Shown here: in pieces, positions 62,668-64,000 of the stretch
How positions within the stretch are numbered: position 1 is the stretch's first letter
How the letters are laid out: each line of letters opens with the position of its first letter
Source: Stenotrophomonas rhizophila
Lineage (GTDB): Bacteria; Pseudomonadota; Gammaproteobacteria; Xanthomonadales; Xanthomonadaceae
DNA length: 64,000 nt
Direction of reading: 5' to 3'
Assembly: GCF_020857975.1 (NCBI RefSeq)
Contig: NZ_JACWUO010000011.1
Coordinates: forward strand, 83,290 to 147,289
Program-made: the position numbers and the translations under genes
Notes under the pieces: generated by a model
What the model saw: the letters and a program-made list of their open reading frames with translations, nothing else
The model's database searches: none
What the model was told of the DNA's origin: nothing

Positions 62668-63546
62668 GTGGAAATCACTGCTTCCCTGGTCAAGGAACTG
62701 CGCGAGCGCACTGGCGCCGGCATGATGGAGTGCAAGAAGGCACTCGTCGAAAACGGCGGCAACATCGACGCCTCGGCCGAATGGCTGCGCAAGTCCGGCC
62801 TGGCCAAGGCCGACAAGAAGGCTGACCGCGTGGCTGCCGAAGGCATCATCGTGGCGGCCCAGGACGGCGGCAAGGCCGTGCTGGTCGAAGTCAACTCGGA
62901 AACCGACTTCGTCGCCAAGGACAGCAACTTCCTGGACTTCACCAAGGCCGTCGCCGCGGTGGCGCTGAGCTCGGGCGCTGCCGACATCGACGCGCTGAAG
63001 GCAGCCAAGCTGCCGTCCGGTGAGTCGGTCGAAGAATCCCGCGCCGCGGTGATCGCCAAGGTCGGCGAGAAGGTCGACGTGCGTCGCATCGTGCGCCTGG
63101 AATCGACCAACAACGTCGCGGCCTACGTGCACGGCGGCCGCATCGGCGTGCTGGTCGAGCTGGCCGGCGGCAACGAAGAGCTGGCCCGTGGCCTGGCCAT
63201 GCACGTGGCTGCGATGAACCCGCCGCACAACAAGGCCGCCGATGTGCCGGCCGAGTTCGTTGCCAAGGAAAAGGAAATCGAGCTGGCCAAGATGTCCGAC
63301 AAGGAAAAGGCCAAGCCGGCCGACATCCTTGAGAAGATCATCAGCGGCAAGATCGCCAAGATCGTCAACGAAGTGACCCTGTACGGCCAGCCGTACGTGC
63401 TGGACACCAACCAGTCGGTCGAGCAGGTGCTCAAGGCTGCCGGCGCCGAAGTGATCGGCTTCCAGCGCCTGGCCGTCGGCGAAGGCATCGAGAAGGTGGT
63501 GGAAGACTACGCCGCCGAAGTGATGAAGCAGGCCGGTCTGGCCTGA
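62668..63546 (+). CDS. tsf: Elongation factor Ts
   Basis: 292 residues from a GTG at 62668 with GAGGAA upstream. Exchanges GDP for GTP on EF-Tu. N-terminal UBA-like motif [24 protein letters not shown], and the EF-Tu-contacting [12 protein letters not shown]. Follows rpsB by 126 bases on the same strand and ends in a strong terminator. Confidence 0.98.
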   Translation: MEITASLVKELRERTGAGMMECKKALVENGGNIDASAEWLRKSGLAKADKKADRVAAEGIIVAAQDGGKAVLVEVNSETDFVAKDSNFLDFTKAVAAVALSSGAADIDALKAAKLPSGESVEESRAAVIAKVGEKVDVRRIVRLESTNNVAAYVHGGRIGVLVELAGGNEELARGLAMHVAAMNPPHNKAADVPAEFVAKEKEIELAKMSDKEKAKPADILEKIISGKIAKIVNEVTLYGQPYVLDTNQSVEQVLKAAGAEVIGFQRLAVGEGIEKVVEDYAAEVMKQAGLA

Positions 63547-63581
63547 TGCATCCAGCCAGTGCTTCGGCGCTGGCGCGATGA

Positions 63582-63613
63582 CGAAAAAACCCGGCTTCGG
63601 CCGGGTTTTTTCG
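63582..63613. terminator. Terminator of rpsB-tsf
   Basis: CGAAAAAACCCGGC-TTCG-GCCGGGTTTTTTCG, perfect 14-bp stem with T-run, 36 bases after tsf. Confidence 0.93.
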
Positions 63614-63667
63614 TGGATGGTCTTTTGATGCTTTTTGTGAAAAGCAGCGTCTTGATCTTCCGCGCGT

Positions 63668-63775
63668 GAGGAGGACGGGTAGCCCCATGCGGGACACGCC
63701 GTAAATACATCCTTGTAGGCTTGGCGAAAACATCCATGTTTTCGACAGTCCCGCATGGGGCTACCCGCCCTCCTC
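63668..63775. repeat. 108-bp palindromic element, copy 2
   Basis: Arms 63668-63694 and 63749-63775 are 27-base inverted repeats with one mismatch, unrelated in sequence to the arms of the copy at 20015. The 54-base core (63695-63748) matches that copy closely, including the GAAAACAT-CC-ATGTTTTC hairpin. Confidence 0.8.
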
Positions 63776-63823
63776 TGCATGGATTTCGATATGCGGAAGG
63801 GAAAGCAGCAGCATTTCTGCGCG

Positions 63824-63892
63824 GTAGGTCCGACCCATGGTCGGACGCTCTTCTCCCCCGCACTGCGATGTCCGAGCATGGCGCGGACCTAC
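63824..63892. repeat. Inverted SMAG pair
   Basis: GTAGGTCCGACCCATGGTCGG on the left; GTCCGAGCATGGCGCGGACCTAC on the right in inverse orientation. Confidence 0.8.
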
Positions 63893-63924
63893 CGCTGTTT
63901 CTCTGCGCACCGGCAATGTGTGAA

Positions 63925-64000
63925 GGGTTGGCGTGGGTGGGTTGGCGGGACTGTCGAAAACATGGGTCCGGCGTATACGCCGGACGGGTTGGGCAGGACG
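63925..64000 (-). repeat. Variant of the palindromic element, reverse orientation, running to the edge
   Basis: 63925-63950 equals the inverse of the right arm of copy 1 (20095-20120), and the next 15 bases follow the core (CTGTCGAAAACATGG). It then departs into a perfect 20-base palindrome (63966-63985, GTCCGGCGTATACGCCGGAC). The other end lies beyond the window. Confidence 0.65.

Overview
The window is high-GC gammaproteobacterial DNA, almost certainly a Stenotrophomonas chromosome (Xanthomonadaceae). The strongest marker is the large number of short palindromic repeats that begin with GTAG at one end (SMAG-type REP elements), found in nearly every gene-free gap. The emrRCAB and macABC efflux operons and the oprO-pst locus fit the same genus.

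Layout. 1-8161: housekeeping and repair genes (rlmKL, an AmpD-type amidase, sseA, a DUF1289-NUDIX fusion, an FKBP-like protein, a crotonase, nth). 8271-19934: a phosphate-starvation locus (oprO porin, two pstS genes, pstCAB, phoU) with good PhoB boxes. It is interrupted at 9594-12755 by a leftward RiPP operon: a 32-residue peptide gene missed by ordinary gene calling, a ThiF/E1-like enzyme with an N-terminal leader-binding domain, a 2-oxoglutarate/iron oxygenase and an EamA exporter. Architecture and peptide sequence match the pantocin A pathway, with a Glu-Glu-Asp core instead of Glu-Glu-Asn. 19935-21052: repeat-rich gap. 21053-24321: a second RiPP-type operon (ECF sigma factor, Cys-rich EGKCG peptide, DUF692, DUF2063 and DoxX proteins), the copper-related HvfABC/bufferin type. 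24357-35406: RNase T, a propeller-GGDEF protein, a two-component system and divergent macABC. 35512-39272: rlmB and rnr. 39358-40146: three tRNA-Leu(CAG) genes, each with its own promoter and terminator. 40311-46041: emrRCAB and a divergent AraC regulator. 46099-54943: parC, a ferritin, a cation/proton antiporter, asnB and two small accessory genes. 55140-61126: dapE, an ArsC-like gene, dapD, glnD and map as one leftward run. 61442-63546: rpsB-tsf.

The most notable signals are: (1) the pantocin-like RiPP operon; (2) an asparagine attenuator upstream of asnB, with an Asn-rich 32-codon leader peptide, a perfect terminator palindrome and a 12-base antiterminator segment; (3) the EGKCG RiPP operon; (4) two copies of a palindromic element whose core is conserved while its long outer arms differ in sequence yet remain self-complementary; (5) a dapD with a histone-H1-like N-terminal tail.

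All calls come from reading the sequence and remembered family knowledge. No database search was run.
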